Positions 27,206-36,508 of a stretch of 64,000 bases of DNA are shown here, one piece after another. The stretch's first letter is position 1; each line of letters opens with the position of its first letter. The translations under genes and the position numbers were made by a program. The DNA is from Salinarchaeum sp. Harcht-Bsk1 (GTDB lineage: Archaea > Halobacteriota > Halobacteria > Halobacteriales > Salinarchaeaceae). The DNA lies in assembly GCF_000403645.1 (NCBI RefSeq), contig NC_021313.1, positions 1,217,014 to 1,281,013 of the forward strand. Reading direction: 5' to 3'. The notes below the pieces were generated by a model. It saw only the letters and a program-made list of their open reading frames with translations, had not been told where the DNA came from and did not search any database.

Positions 27206-28516
27206 TCAGTCGTCGGGGCGCGGCGACGGGAGCGCCCGCTTCGAGCGGGGCGGCACGAGGTAGGTGCCCCGCCGAACGACGGTGAGGAAGTCGACGATCC
27301 CGCTGTGGTGGGCGTCGATGTCGTCGCTCCCGAGGTCGTTCATCGCCTCGCGGACCTCGACGAAGTTCGCGAGGTCGCGCTGGACGGAGGTGAAGTTCAT
27401 CCCGGCGTCGAACTCGGGGTCGGAGACGTTGCCTTCCGACCGCCGGAGGATCTTCGTCTGGAACGAATCGTCTCGCGCACGAGCCGTCTTCTGTGAGTGG
27501 CCGAGCCGTCCGTGTTCGGCAGCCTTCTCCTCGAGGTTTTCGGTGTCGTCAGGGGTGATGCGGCTGTGGCCGCCGAGGTTCTCGCCAGTGTCCCCGACGT
27601 CCTCCGTGTCGTAGCTGGTACCGAACATCTGGGTGACCCGTTCCTCTTCGCTCATGTCGTACCAGCCGTCGAGGTCGATCCCCATCCGGCTGACCAACTG
27701 GGTGGTGCCCTGATCGAACGGGCCGTCCTCGATCGTGACCGCGTCCTCGGGCGGGTTCGAGTCGTCGAAGCCGGATTTGTACCCCATCGAGAGCGGTGAC
27801 TCCTCCTCGATCTCGGGGTGGTCGAGTTCCTCGGCGGGGTTCCCGCGGCCGACGACGGCGGGGCGACGGCCGATCTGCTCGAAGACCGAGGAGAAGTCGC
27901 CGCCGACGTCGATGCCGTTGATCCGATCGACCTCGCCGGCGAGCGCCTCCTCGACGGCCAGCGGGATCGAGCCGAAGTCGCTGTTGAGCAAGATTGCGAC
28001 GTCGGCCTCCTCGGGCGTGGCGTCCTCGTCGAGCTGGTCGATCACGTCCTCGGGTCGCTGGAGGCCGACGTCCTCGGGCAGCGACTCGTCGAAGCGATCG
28101 AAGTACGAGGGAGAATAGCCGAGCATGAAGAGGAGTCCACGGGAGAACGTGGCGCTCGTGTCGCCGCCCGTCCCGCGCTGGTAGGCCCGCTCGATCGATC
28201 GGAGCGTCTCCTCGACGGCGGTCCGCTCGTCCTCCGCCGGCGGCACCGAACCGGTGTACCGGTAGAACAGAACGAGCTGCTGTTCGGGCAAGTTCGTGTT
28301 CCCGCTCGGCGATCGTCGGAGATAGGCGTTCCAGGCGTGCTGGCGCTCGGGGAGCATCGAGAGGTCCTCGGGACCCTGTGGGAACTGCGGTTCGCCGGGA
28401 TCGTCGCTGTTCGATTCTGCTTCCAGACAGGCGGCGAGCGCGCTGGCACCGCCGATGGCGACCGCGCTCCGGACGAACTCACGTCGGGGGATCGCCCGTG
28501 AGGGATCTGGTGACAT
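27206..28516 (-). CDS. DyP-type peroxidase-like protein, Tat-exported lipoprotein
   Basis: 436-aa protein with a twin-arginine motif (RREF, R11-R12) and lipobox LAAC (Cys30). The C-terminal half follows the dye-decolorizing peroxidase plan: a GFDDSN segment where the family has GxxDG, then FDQGTTQLVSRMGIDLDGWY, the HSR region (GGHSRITPDD), ILRRSEG and GMNFTSVQRDLANFVEV. The changed GxxDG motif raises the question of whether it still binds heme and reacts with peroxide. The ATG at 28516 was preferred over the GTG at 28522. Confidence 0.72.
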   Translation of the reverse strand: MSPDPSRAIPRREFVRSAVAIGGASALAACLEAESNSDDPGEPQFPQGPEDLSMLPERQHAWNAYLRRSPSGNTNLPEQQLVLFYRYTGSVPPAEDERTAVEETLRSIERAYQRGTGGDTSATFSRGLLFMLGYSPSYFDRFDESLPEDVGLQRPEDVIDQLDEDATPEEADVAILLNSDFGSIPLAVEEALAGEVDRINGIDVGGDFSSVFEQIGRRPAVVGRGNPAEELDHPEIEEESPLSMGYKSGFDDSNPPEDAVTIEDGPFDQGTTQLVSRMGIDLDGWYDMSEEERVTQMFGTSYDTEDVGDTGENLGGHSRITPDDTENLEEKAAEHGRLGHSQKTARARDDSFQTKILRRSEGNVSDPEFDAGMNFTSVQRDLANFVEVREAMNDLGSDDIDAHHSGIVDFLTVVRRGTYLVPPRSKRALPSPRPDD

Positions 28517-28638
28517 GCCCACAGGCTAGTATGCGACGAATAAATGCGTGTCGTGCCAGTATTCCCCCGACGCGTGAGGGGAGCGACCCCGGAGGCAGCG
28601 GCTCGAACGCATGGGCCAGCGGTTCGAGCAGCGGCGCG

Positions 28639-28965
28639 TCACTCCTCCTGCGACCGATCGGTGGGCTCCACGCCTTCAAGCTTCTCCCGGTCGGGGCCGC
28701 GCAGCTGCTTGCACTGCCAGAGGACGAATCCGACGGCGAGCGCCGTGAGGCCGAGGATCACGAACACCATGGTCGCGATCACGAAGGAGGCCGTCGACTG
28801 CTCGGCGAGGAGCATCGCCACGGCGTTGAGCACGGCCATGATCGTCACGGCGATCAGGAGCATGAAGTAGTACTCCGAGTACGAGCAGACGTTGAACCAG
28901 AATCGCGGCCAGAACTCGTCTGGCTGTGAAGGGCCAGGCGTCGCCTGCGACCGATCGCTCGACAT
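28639..28965 (-). CDS. Two-helix membrane protein, unknown function
   Basis: 108-aa protein starting MSSDRSQATPG at 28965, with two strong membrane helices (YYFMLLIAVTIMAVLNAVAMLL and SFVIATMVFVILGLTALAVGF) and acidic or polar ends. It is divergent from the first transducer gene with a 414-bp gap. No family recognised; a role tied to the transducer is only suggested by position. Confidence 0.6.
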   Translation of the reverse strand: MSSDRSQATPGPSQPDEFWPRFWFNVCSYSEYYFMLLIAVTIMAVLNAVAMLLAEQSTASFVIATMVFVILGLTALAVGFVLWQCKQLRGPDREKLEGVEPTDRSQEE

Positions 28966-29317
28966 GCCACCACGTGATCGACGGCGCGTAATAAAGGCGC
29001 GGACAGGCCGTCGCGACGAGGCACCGATCACCAGGGAGCGATTCGCGCCGTGGGCGAGCGTCGTTCGGAGCCACCCAGGTGCCAGGGAGGGTGAAACGGC
29101 GTGGGCTCCACACCCTTCGGCGGCCGGCGCGATTTGCTTTCGATTCGAAAACGTACCCTCGTTCGAGGTGACACTAGGCCCGTCATACCAGCAGTCCTGG
29201 CAGCAATCTATAAGAAGAAGGAACTATCTTCCATATGAAATGCCGTCCGGAGAACTGAGTCCAGAGGGCGTGAGCGTCCACGGACGTCCGGTTCCGTAGA
29301 TTTAGCGAGCCAACACC

Positions 29318-29372
29318 TTTAATATCCGGAGGAGGGTTCGTCTACCACATGCCATACGCGGGAGGGTCGTAA
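29318..29372 (+). promoter_or_regulatory. Promoter and mini-ORF leader of the first transducer gene
   Basis: TATA box TTTAATAT at 29318-29325 in the context CCAACACCTTTAATATCC. About 25 bp further, exactly at the predicted transcription start, is ATG 29349, opening a 7-codon ORF (MPYAGGS) that stops at 29372, 7 nt before the transducer ATG. A GGAGGG inside it could act as Shine-Dalgarno sequence. The second transducer has the same layout. The rest of the gap from 28966 shows no gene. Confidence 0.55.
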
Positions 29373-29379
29373 CACAAAA

Positions 29380-32358
29380 ATGACACCAAACATCTCTTCC
29401 TACCTGGTCCCGTCGTTCATCCAGCGCCGGTACACCGCGAAGTTCGTCGTCTCGATTCTCTTCGTCTTGGTGGCGATCGGGATCGTGGGGTACGTCGGGT
29501 ACGCACAGGTTTCGACCATCGAGAATAGCATCGAGGGACAGATCGGGGAGGAAACCGAGAACAACCTCCGCGAAACGTCCGAACTCCAGGCCGGTTCTCT
29601 GAACGAGTGGACCACCAGGATGGAGTACCAGGCACGGCTCGTCGGACAACTCCCCGACGTGTCCGACGGGTCGCCACAGAACGCCAGGGGACGGTTGAGC
29701 GCGTACGCGTCGACGCTCGACGGGTTCTCGTCGATCCACCTCGTCCACCTCGAGGATCAGGAAGTCCTGACGTCCACGGCGGGGACGAGCGAACTCGACT
29801 CGGGGACCAGTTTCAGCGAAATCGACGAGCCCTGGGCGACTGACGGGCTCGCCCGGAACATCTCCGGTGGCCAGGTCTGGGTCTCCGACGGTGCCTACCC
29901 CTCCGTCTCGGTGCCGGGCCGACGCGTGATCGCCTTCGCCGCGCCGACACAGAACCCCGATCGCGCGGTCGTGCTGACGGCGTCCATCGACATCCGGCTC
30001 GAGCAGCTCTCGAGAGAGGGCTCGGCACGCACCACACAGATCGTCAACGAAGAGGGAGCATTCGTGCTCCAGGATAACGCCAGTGGGGCGGTCCACCTCC
30101 ACGAGGAAGAGCTCTCCCAGGTCGAGCAGGCTCTCGCCGACGATACGGTGGCGTTCAGCGACCACGGCGATTCGCTGCAGGCGTACGCGCCGGTCGACGG
30201 GCCGTCCCAGGCCACCGACTGGGTCGCCGTCACCAGCGTCCCCAAAGAGGAGGCGTACGCGGTCCGTGACACGGTCGGACAGGAGGTCCGCGAGTCCGTC
30301 GGACAGCTCCTCCTCGCCATCGTCGCCGTGGCCTTCCTCTCGCTGGGCATTATGGGCTTCATCCTCGGTCGTCAGACCGTGACGCCGCTCCGACGGCTCC
30401 AGTCGAAGGCCCAGTCCATGGAGGAAGGGAACCTCGACGTCGACCTCGAGACCGGCCGCAAGGACGAGATCGGCCAGCTCTACCGCGCCTTCGACAGCAT
30501 GCGTCTCTCCCTCCGCGAGCAGATCCAGGAGGCCCAGTCCGCACGCGAAGAGGCCGAGGCCGAGCGCGAGCGCATCCAGCGCATCAACAAGCAACTGGAG
30601 GCGACCGCCGACGACTACAGCGACGTCATGCAACGCGCCGCCGAGGGCGACCTCACCGCGCGGATGGCGACCACGACGGAGAACGAGGCGATGGCAGCGA
30701 TCGCCGACGAGTACAACGAGATGCTCGCCGAGATCGAACAGACCATCGAGGAACTCAACGCCTTCGCCGCCGAGGTCGCGACGGCCTCCGAGCAGGTCAC
30801 CGCTTCCAGCGAGGAGGTCCGCTCCGCCAGCGAGCAGATCAGCGACTCCGTCCAGGAGATTTCGGCTGGCGCCGAGCGACAGAACGACTCGCTGCAATCC
30901 GTCAATCAGGAGATGTCCGACCTCTCGACGACCACCGAGGAGATCGCCGCCTCCTCCAACGAGGTCGCCGACATCGCAGAGCGGACCGCCGAGACCGGGA
31001 AGGCAGGTCGCGACGCCGCACAGGCAGCGATCGCCTCCATGCGCGAGATCGAGGACGAGTCCAGCCGGGCAGTCGAGGAGATCAACCAGCTCGAGACGGA
31101 AGTCGGCCAGATCGACGAACTGATCGAGCGCATTCAGGAGATCTCCGACCAGACCAACATGCTCGCGCTCAACGCCAACATCGAAGCCTCTCGTTCCACC
31201 AGCGGCGAGGGCGACGGCGGCTTCGGCGTCGTCGCACAGGAGGTCAAGGAGCTCTCCCAGGACGCCAAGGACGCTGCCGAGGAGATCGAGGACAGGCTCG
31301 AGTCGATCCGGCACCAGACCCAGCGCTCCGCGGAGGAGGTCGAACAGACCAGCGAGGACGTCGACGAGGCCAGCACGCAGGTGGCCAACGCCGTCGAGGC
31401 ACTCGAAGAGATCGCCGAGTACGCAGGCGAGACCAACACCGGCGTCCAGGAGATTTCCGCAGCCACCGAGGAGCAGGCCGCCTCCACCCAGGAGGTCGTC
31501 GCCATGGTCGACGAGGCCGCGACGATCAGCGAAGAGACCACCGCGGAGTCCGAGTCCGTCGCCGCGGCCGCCGAGCAGCAGACGACCGCACTGACGGAAG
31601 TGTCGAACTCCGCGAGCGACCTCTCCGAGCAGGCAGCACGCCTCTCCGAAGCCCTGGATCGCTTCGACACCGACGCAGAGCTAGAGGGCGCCGAGACTCG
31701 CATGCTCGAAGGCGAGCAAATCGACGAGGAGTCACCAGCGGGCGGTCTGGGCGACGAAGAGCTGCCCGACGGCGACCTCACCGAGGAGGAGCTACCCGAG
31801 GGCGACGAACTCGACGACGGCACCCCCGCTGAATCCGCCGACGACGTCGACGAGGACATCGACGCCTTCCAGCCTGGCGTCGAGGCCGACGAGTTCGGTG
31901 CCGACACCGCTGCTGGCCCGGAAGGCGGTGCGGACGAGCCCGCAGCGTCGCCGGCAGCGGAGCCCGACGACGCCGAGCCCGTGGAGCCGATGGATACTGA
32001 CGATGCCGAGGGCGTCGACGACGCAGAACCGGACGCCGACACCGCCGCGGAGGAGACCGACCAGACCGGCGAGGACGTCTTCGACTTCGGCCAGTCCGAG
32101 GGCAGCGAGGTCGTCGGCGACCTCGACGACGAGTCCGCGGGCGCCGGTGACGACGCAGCCGAAGCAGCCGGCGACGTCGCCGACCTCGCGCTGACCGACG
32201 TCTCCGGCGTCGGCGACGCCAAGGCCGAGGCGCTCCGCGCCGCCGGCTACGAGACCGTCGCCGACCTCCGGGCGGCCAGCCAGGCCCAGCTCGCACAGGT
32301 CGAGGGCATCGGCGACGCTCTCGCCGTCGAGATCAAGGACGACGTCGGCCACGAGTAA
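29380..32358 (+). CDS. Methyl-accepting chemotaxis transducer with C-terminal helix-hairpin-helix domain (copy 1)
   Basis: 992-aa haloarchaeal transducer. TM1 is about residues 21-41 (KFVVSILFVLVAIGIVGYVG), an extracytoplasmic sensor runs to about 305, TM2 is 308-330 (LLLAIVAVAFLSLGIMGFIL), and HAMP follows (TVTPLRRLQSKAQSMEEG, E..GRKDEIGQLYRAF). The signalling hairpin tip is near residue 590 (EISDQTNMLALNANIEA). After the methylation helices comes an acidic tail of about 230 residues, a TDQTGEDVFDFGQ motif near 895-905, and a C-terminal HhH_5-like domain (TDVSGVGDAKAEALRAAGYE, then QVEGIGDALAVEIK). The acidic tail and HhH domain are not part of a normal transducer. Ligand unknown. Confidence 0.92.
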   Translation: MTPNISSYLVPSFIQRRYTAKFVVSILFVLVAIGIVGYVGYAQVSTIENSIEGQIGEETENNLRETSELQAGSLNEWTTRMEYQARLVGQLPDVSDGSPQNARGRLSAYASTLDGFSSIHLVHLEDQEVLTSTAGTSELDSGTSFSEIDEPWATDGLARNISGGQVWVSDGAYPSVSVPGRRVIAFAAPTQNPDRAVVLTASIDIRLEQLSREGSARTTQIVNEEGAFVLQDNASGAVHLHEEELSQVEQALADDTVAFSDHGDSLQAYAPVDGPSQATDWVAVTSVPKEEAYAVRDTVGQEVRESVGQLLLAIVAVAFLSLGIMGFILGRQTVTPLRRLQSKAQSMEEGNLDVDLETGRKDEIGQLYRAFDSMRLSLREQIQEAQSAREEAEAERERIQRINKQLEATADDYSDVMQRAAEGDLTARMATTTENEAMAAIADEYNEMLAEIEQTIEELNAFAAEVATASEQVTASSEEVRSASEQISDSVQEISAGAERQNDSLQSVNQEMSDLSTTTEEIAASSNEVADIAERTAETGKAGRDAAQAAIASMREIEDESSRAVEEINQLETEVGQIDELIERIQEISDQTNMLALNANIEASRSTSGEGDGGFGVVAQEVKELSQDAKDAAEEIEDRLESIRHQTQRSAEEVEQTSEDVDEASTQVANAVEALEEIAEYAGETNTGVQEISAATEEQAASTQEVVAMVDEAATISEETTAESESVAAAAEQQTTALTEVSNSASDLSEQAARLSEALDRFDTDAELEGAETRMLEGEQIDEESPAGGLGDEELPDGDLTEEELPEGDELDDGTPAESADDVDEDIDAFQPGVEADEFGADTAAGPEGGADEPAASPAAEPDDAEPVEPMDTDDAEGVDDAEPDADTAAEETDQTGEDVFDFGQSEGSEVVGDLDDESAGAGDDAAEAAGDVADLALTDVSGVGDAKAEALRAAGYETVADLRAASQAQLAQVEGIGDALAVEIKDDVGHE

Positions 32359-32727
32359 GCGTCGGCGGGCGCGACCGTTCGAGCTGTTTCTCCTCGCGGC
32401 GGACGACGTGACGTGGCGTCGTACTGCCGGCACCGATGGATCGCCGCCCACACCGAAGGCCCGATCCGGGGCGAACGAGAACATATAACGATCCCGTCAT
32501 CGGGACAGTTCGATCGGTCGAACCGGGCCTCCCCGCCATCGAGAAACCAGCGAGTGGAACAATCGCACGCAAGAGCGTGTGAGGCGGCTGTAGACCATCC
32601 TTCATCGACGATGAACATGGTTGTGATAAATTGGTAGAAACTCCCCATCAGTTCAGCAATCCAACAATTTTAATAGAGGAGGGTAGGAGGGCTTACCTAT
32701 GTCAGTAGTAGGGGGTCGAACGAGCGT
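32359..32727 (+). promoter_or_regulatory. Intergenic region with promoter of the second transducer
   Basis: 369 bp without a supported gene until the promoter: TATA box TTTAATA at 32669-32675 in CCAACAATTTTAATAGAGG, matching the first transducer promoter. The predicted start is near 32697, next to the mini-ORF ATG at 32699. Confidence 0.6.
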
Positions 32728-32731
32728 ATGA
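32699..32731 (+). CDS. Possible 10-aa leader ORF overlapping the second transducer start
   Basis: ATG at 32699 opens a 10-codon ORF (MSVVGGRTSV) whose TGA overlaps the transducer ATG (ATGA at 32728-32731). The TATA box lies about 27 bp upstream of this ATG, so the mini-ORF would be the leaderless first cistron with translational coupling to the transducer. The layout parallels that before copy 1. Confidence 0.4.
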   Translation: MSVVGGRTSV

Positions 32732-35532
32732 CACCGAAACTCACGTCGTATCTGCTTCCGTCATTTATACAGCGTCGGTACACCGCGAAGTTCGTCGTCT
32801 CGATTCTGTTCGTCGTCCTGGCAATCGGGATCGTGGGATACGTGGGGTACGCACAGGTCAACACGACGATCGAGGACAGCAGACAGGATACACTCAGATC
32901 CAGCGCCGAGATGCAGGCCGACTCGCTCGACGAGTGGTCCCAGTTGATGGAACAGCAGTCCCGCGCGATCGGGAACCTCGAGAACGTCGCCAACGGTGAC
33001 GGCGAAGCGATCACCTCCTACGAGGCGCACCTCGACGACTACGTCGCGATACACGTGATCGACTTCTCGAACGACACCGTCGTATTCTCGACGGTCGACA
33101 CCATCGAGGGGAACGATTTCGAATCCGTCGACGATCCCTGGGCGTCGGAATCGCTTCAGGAGGAGTTCTTCGGTGGCACCATGTGGATGTCCGAGGGGAG
33201 CTACGAGTCCAACGCGCTCTCGGGAACGCAGGCGATCGCGTTCGCGACGCCCACCTCGACGAACTCCGAGCGGGTCGTCGTGATCGACGCGGCGATCCAG
33301 ACGCGAATCGACCAGCTTACCCAGCAGCACTCGACGCAGTCGACAGACATCGTCAACGCCGACTACCAGTACGTACTCAGCCAAAATTCCGAGACGGCCG
33401 ACGGCACGATCGACGACCAGAACCAGCGGGAGGCGATCGACGCCGCCCTCGAGACCAGGAACGTTCAGTTCACCTCCAACGGGGGCGAACTGCGCGCCTA
33501 CGCACCAGTCAACGGTCCGGGGACGGCCGACGACTGGGTCGCCGTGACGAGCATCCCCAAGAGCGACGCGTACGTAGTCCGGGACACCGTCGGGCAGAGC
33601 GTCCTGATGATCCTCGCCGTCGCCTTCCTCTCGCTGGGCATCATGGGCTTCGTCCTCGGTCGTCAGACCGTGACGCCGCTCCGACGGCTCCAGTCGAAGG
33701 CCCAGTCCATGGAGGAGGGCAAACTCGACGTGGACCTCGAGACCGGCCGCAAGGACGAGATCGGGCAGCTCTACAGCGCCTTCGACGACATGCGACGGTC
33801 GCTGCGCGAGCAGATCCAGGAGGCCCAGTCCGCACGCGAAGAGGCCGAGGCCGAGCGCGAGCGCATCCAGCGGATCAACATGGAGCTCGAATCGACGGCG
33901 GACGACTACTCCACGGTGATGCAGCAGGCCGCCGACGGCGACCTCACCGCACGGATGGAGACCTCGACGGACAACGACGCGATGGCGGCCATCGCGGAGG
34001 AGTACAACGAGATGCTCGCCGAGATTGAAGAGACGGTGGAGGGCCTGAACGCGTTCGCCGCGGAAGTCGCGACCGCCTCCGAGCAGGTCACCGCCTCCAG
34101 CGAGGAGGTCCGCTCTGCCAGCGAGCAGATCAGCGACTCCGTCCAGGAGATCTCCGCCGGCGCCGAACGCCAGAACGACTCCCTCCAGACCGTCAACCAG
34201 GAGATGTCCGACCTCTCGACGACCACCGAGGAGATCGCCGCCTCGTCGAACGAGGTCGCCGACATCGCGGAACAGACGGCCGAGACCGGCAGGGCTGGTC
34301 GCGACGCCGCACAGGCCGCGATCGCCTCCATGCGCGAGATCGAGGACGAGTCCAGCCGGGCGGTCGAGGAGATCGCGCAGCTCGAACAGGAGGTCTCCCA
34401 GATCGACGAACTGATCGAGCGGATTCAGGAGATCTCAGACCAGACCAACATGCTCGCGCTCAACGCCAACATCGAGGCCTCTCGCACCACCGGCGGCGAA
34501 GAGGATGGCGGCTTCGGCGTCGTGGCCCAGGAGGTCAAGGAGCTCTCCCAGGACGCCAAGGACGCTGCCGAGGAGATCGAACACCGCCTCGAGTCGATTC
34601 GCGAGCAGACCCAGCGCTCCGCGGAGGAGGTCGAACAGACCAGCGAGGACGTCGACGAGGCCAGCACGCAGGTGGCCAACGCCGTCGAGGCACTCGAAGA
34701 GATCGCCGAGTACGCAGGCGAGACCAACACCGGCGTCCAGGAAATTTCGGCTGCGACGGAGGAGCAGGCTGCCACGACCGAGGAGGTCGTCGCCATGGTC
34801 GACGAGGCCGCGACGATCAGCGAAGAGACCACCGCGGAGTCCGAGTCCGTCGCTGCGGCCGCCGAAGAGCAGACCACGGCGCTCACCGAAGTGTCGAGTT
34901 CCGCCAGCGACCTCTCCGAGCAGGCGGCCCGCCTGTCGGAGGCGCTCGATCGCTTCGACACCGACGCGGAGGTCGAGGGCGCCGAGACCCGCATGCTCGA
35001 AGGTGAGGCGCTCGAGGGCACCGGGGAAGGCGAGGAGCCGGCTGGGGAGGCCGACGACGACGGCGTCGACGACGACGTCGACGCCTTCGATCACGACGTT
35101 GCTGTCGAGGACTTCGGGGCCGACGCCGCTACGGAGCCGGAAGGCGGTGCCGACGAGCCGGCTGCCTCGCCAGCGGCGGAGCCAGCGGACGAGGCACGGG
35201 GCGACGAGGACGTCGGCACTGCGACCGACCAGACCGACGAGGCGACCGACCAGACCGGTGAGGACGTCTTCGACTTCGGCCAGGCCGAACGAAGCGACGC
35301 CGGCAGCGATCCCGGCGAGGACGACGGCGCGGGCGACGACAGTGCTGACGTCGCCGAAGGCGCGCTGACCGACGTCTCCGGCGTCGGCGACGCCAAGGCC
35401 GAGGCGCTCCGCGCCGCCGGCTACGAGACCGTCGCCGACCTCCGGGCGGCCACTCAGGCCCAGCTCGCACAGGTCGAGGGCATCGGCGACGCCCTCGCCG
35501 TCGAGATCAAGGAAGCCGTCGGCCACGAGTAA
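32728..35532 (+). CDS. Methyl-accepting chemotaxis transducer with C-terminal helix-hairpin-helix domain (copy 2)
   Basis: 934-aa paralogue of the upstream transducer. The membrane, HAMP and signalling parts are nearly identical to copy 1 (SFIQRRYTAKFVVSILFV, VTPLRRLQSKAQSMEEGKLD, ISDQTNMLALNANIEASR). The extracytoplasmic sensor (about residues 45-288) is clearly diverged, so the two probably sense different signals or partners. The acidic linker is shorter but keeps TDQTGEDVFDFGQ near residue 845, and the C-terminal HhH domain (about 879-931) is almost identical. It was produced by tandem duplication, and parts of the signalling region look recently homogenised. Confidence 0.92.
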   Translation: MTPKLTSYLLPSFIQRRYTAKFVVSILFVVLAIGIVGYVGYAQVNTTIEDSRQDTLRSSAEMQADSLDEWSQLMEQQSRAIGNLENVANGDGEAITSYEAHLDDYVAIHVIDFSNDTVVFSTVDTIEGNDFESVDDPWASESLQEEFFGGTMWMSEGSYESNALSGTQAIAFATPTSTNSERVVVIDAAIQTRIDQLTQQHSTQSTDIVNADYQYVLSQNSETADGTIDDQNQREAIDAALETRNVQFTSNGGELRAYAPVNGPGTADDWVAVTSIPKSDAYVVRDTVGQSVLMILAVAFLSLGIMGFVLGRQTVTPLRRLQSKAQSMEEGKLDVDLETGRKDEIGQLYSAFDDMRRSLREQIQEAQSAREEAEAERERIQRINMELESTADDYSTVMQQAADGDLTARMETSTDNDAMAAIAEEYNEMLAEIEETVEGLNAFAAEVATASEQVTASSEEVRSASEQISDSVQEISAGAERQNDSLQTVNQEMSDLSTTTEEIAASSNEVADIAEQTAETGRAGRDAAQAAIASMREIEDESSRAVEEIAQLEQEVSQIDELIERIQEISDQTNMLALNANIEASRTTGGEEDGGFGVVAQEVKELSQDAKDAAEEIEHRLESIREQTQRSAEEVEQTSEDVDEASTQVANAVEALEEIAEYAGETNTGVQEISAATEEQAATTEEVVAMVDEAATISEETTAESESVAAAAEEQTTALTEVSSSASDLSEQAARLSEALDRFDTDAEVEGAETRMLEGEALEGTGEGEEPAGEADDDGVDDDVDAFDHDVAVEDFGADAATEPEGGADEPAASPAAEPADEARGDEDVGTATDQTDEATDQTGEDVFDFGQAERSDAGSDPGEDDGAGDDSADVAEGALTDVSGVGDAKAEALRAAGYETVADLRAATQAQLAQVEGIGDALAVEIKEAVGHE

Positions 35533-35650
35533 GCGCGGGCCCCGACCCGCTCGGCCGTCGAACCGCAGCGAACCGTCGAACGAACGCGGTTTCCGTTGCC
35601 AGTTCATCGCCGTCGAAAGCCATTTGCTCGCCACCAACGGATCCCCGGGT

Positions 35651-36508
35651 ATGCACCTCGATCCAGCCACCAGCCTCGCGGCACGGCCCGCCCCGAAGAT
35701 CCGGGCCGTCGCCGCCGAGCCGGGATCGATCCTCGTCGTTCCCGTCGGGAGCGTCGAGCAACACGGCGAGCACCTCCCGGTCGCAACCGACAGCCTGCTG
35801 GCGGAAGCCATCGCCCACGGCGGCGTCGCTGAGGCGAACGGTGGCGTCGCTGAGGCGACCGGCGCCGATGGTGATGCGGACGGCGCCGGTGAGGAGGCCA
35901 CCGTCCCGGCACTCGTCGCGCCGGCGGTCTGGACCGGCTACTCGCCTCACCACCTGCCGTTCGGCGGCACGCTGACGCTCGGCTTCCAGCGGCTCCTCGG
36001 CGTCCTCGAGGACCTCGCGGAGAGTGGGCTCGGTGCCGGAGACGACGAGGGGTTCGACGCGATCCTCCTCGTCAACGGTCACGGCGGCAACGCTTCGCTC
36101 GTCGACGGCGCGGTGAGCACCATCGGCGTCGCCAACCCGGACGCGGAGGTCGTGGGCGTGACGTACTTCGAGCTGGCGGCAGGCCTCCTCGAGGACGTCC
36201 GAGAGAGCGATCCGGGCGGGATGGCCCACGGCGGGGAGTTCGAGACCTCCCTCATGCTGCACCTCCACCCGGACCTCGTCGGCGAGGACCAGCCCGCGGA
36301 ACCGCTGGAAACGCCCTACGAGCGTGGCGGAACGGACCTGCTGGAGGGTGGACCCGTCTCGACGTACCGATCGTTCGACGCCTTCTCCGAGAGCGGCGCG
36401 ATCGGCGAGCCCGAGTACGCGAGCGCCAAAGCCGGTGGGGCGATCTTCGAGTTGCTGACGGAGGAACTGGCGTCGCTGCTCGGCGAGATACACGACATCG
36501 CTCGGTAA
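35651..36508 (+). CDS. Creatininase family protein (amidohydrolase-like)
   Basis: 285-aa metal-dependent hydrolase of the creatininase/MftE/ArfB group. Metal-site motifs are GSVEQHGEHLPVATDS, LLVNGHGGN and AHGGEFETS, all intact. The substrate is unknown; family members act on creatinine, mycofactocin peptides or a formamide of flavin biosynthesis. Between the first motif and the TGYSPHHLPFGGT block is an insertion containing two 21-bp direct repeats (35819-35839 and 35840-35860) plus an acidic tail. The ATG at 35651 gives the usual short N-terminus. The frame also has an earlier start at 35624. Confidence 0.87.
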   Translation: MHLDPATSLAARPAPKIRAVAAEPGSILVVPVGSVEQHGEHLPVATDSLLAEAIAHGGVAEANGGVAEATGADGDADGAGEEATVPALVAPAVWTGYSPHHLPFGGTLTLGFQRLLGVLEDLAESGLGAGDDEGFDAILLVNGHGGNASLVDGAVSTIGVANPDAEVVGVTYFELAAGLLEDVRESDPGGMAHGGEFETSLMLHLHPDLVGEDQPAEPLETPYERGGTDLLEGGPVSTYRSFDAFSESGAIGEPEYASAKAGGAIFELLTEELASLLGEIHDIAR

